From contig JASLXW010000270.1 of the NCBI GenBank assembly GCA_030740135.1, positions 298-5,786 of the forward strand: DNA of 5,489 bases, written 5' to 3'. A program made the position numbers and the translations under genes. This stretch comes from Nitrospinota bacterium. Lineage in GTDB: Bacteria > UBA8248 > JACPRG01. Shown piece after piece: positions 5,352 through 5,489 of the stretch. How positions within the stretch are numbered: position 1 is the stretch's first letter; each line of letters begins with the position of its first letter. The notes under the pieces were generated by a model, which saw nothing but the letters and a program-made list of their open reading frames with translations, was not told the DNA's origin and made no database searches.

Positions 5352-5489
5352 ATGGGCGACGGAAGGTGGATGCGGTTCGGATGGTCGGCCATGGCGGCGG
5401 CCCTGCTGTTTCTGGCCGGCTCGGCGGCGGCCGAGAAGGTCAAAGTGCGTCTGGACTGGGTGCTGCGCGGCAACCATGCCATGTTCCAC
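5352..5489 (+). CDS. Second ABC substrate-binding protein, NMT1/THI5-like, N-terminal part (SBP 2, cut by window edge)
   Basis: From ATG 5352 there are 46 open codons to the window end. AAGGAGG at 5338-5344 is seven bases upstream, an almost ideal ribosome site. ATG 5345 can be dismissed because TAA follows at once. Residues 1-27 form a Sec signal peptide (Arg5/Arg8, a hydrophobic run about 11-23, GSAAA before Glu28) without a lipobox Cys. The next 19 residues, starting EKVKVRLDWVLRGNHAM, align without gaps to residues 28-46 of SBP 1 and match at 9 of 19 positions, including LDW and HA. It is therefore a diverged paralogue rather than a recent copy. It probably shares the permease and ATPase with SBP 1, which would broaden or switch the transported substrates. 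About 290 residues are outside the window. Confidence 0.82.
   Translation, partial: MGDGRWMRFGWSAMAAALLFLAGSAAAEKVKVRLDWVLRGNHAMFH

Noticed and set aside
3574..5489. Long minus-strand open frames (308 and 332 codons) opposite the ATPase, permease and SBP 2
   Set aside because: These are antisense shadows with biased composition (Asp, His, Arg, Pro) and no recognisable domain; the plus-strand genes carry full family motifs.

Overview
The window is visibly GC-rich and densely packed, with strong Shine-Dalgarno sequences and short or overlapping gene junctions. Both substrate-binding proteins have ordinary Sec signal peptides without a lipobox cysteine, which fits a diderm (Gram-negative-type) bacterium with a periplasm. 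I cannot name the species. A high-GC proteobacterium or a related uncultured environmental lineage is a guess from gene content and codon style.

Layout. Positions 1-329 (minus strand) hold the N-terminal 109 codons of a UbiD-family decarboxylase, cut by the window edge. Positions 330-751 are a divergent intergenic region with one convincing sigma70-type promoter (566-594, plus strand) and AT-rich repeated motifs that could be operators. On the plus strand follow: an XRE-type HTH plus cupin regulator (752-1537), a periplasmic NMT1/THI5-like substrate-binding protein (1648-2667), a 3-hydroxyacyl-CoA dehydrogenase (2717-3649), an SsuB/TauB-type ABC ATPase (3646-4548), an SsuC/TauC-type permease (4545-5327), and the start of a second substrate-binding protein (5352-5489, cut by the window edge). 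The dehydrogenase/ATPase and ATPase/permease junctions are both 4-base GTGA overlaps, so the plus-strand genes look like one operon.

How the genes may work together (inference). The ABC proteins form an importer of the nitrate/sulfonate/taurine/thiamine-precursor class: one permease, one ATPase, and two paralogous periplasmic binding proteins that may share them. The dehydrogenase is embedded and probably translationally coupled with the ATPase, and the divergent UbiD-type enzyme shares the control region. Both point to a small catabolic island: import of an organic acid, possibly an aromatic or other unsaturated carboxylate, then decarboxylation and CoA-ester oxidation. The XRE-cupin protein is the obvious candidate ligand-responsive regulator. 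The substrate is not determined by the sequence.

I saw no tRNA, rRNA, CRISPR array, insertion sequence or convincing intrinsic terminator. The most useful follow-ups are the unknown substrate, the two-binding-protein arrangement, the repeated motifs around the divergent promoter, and the unusual basic tail on the regulator.
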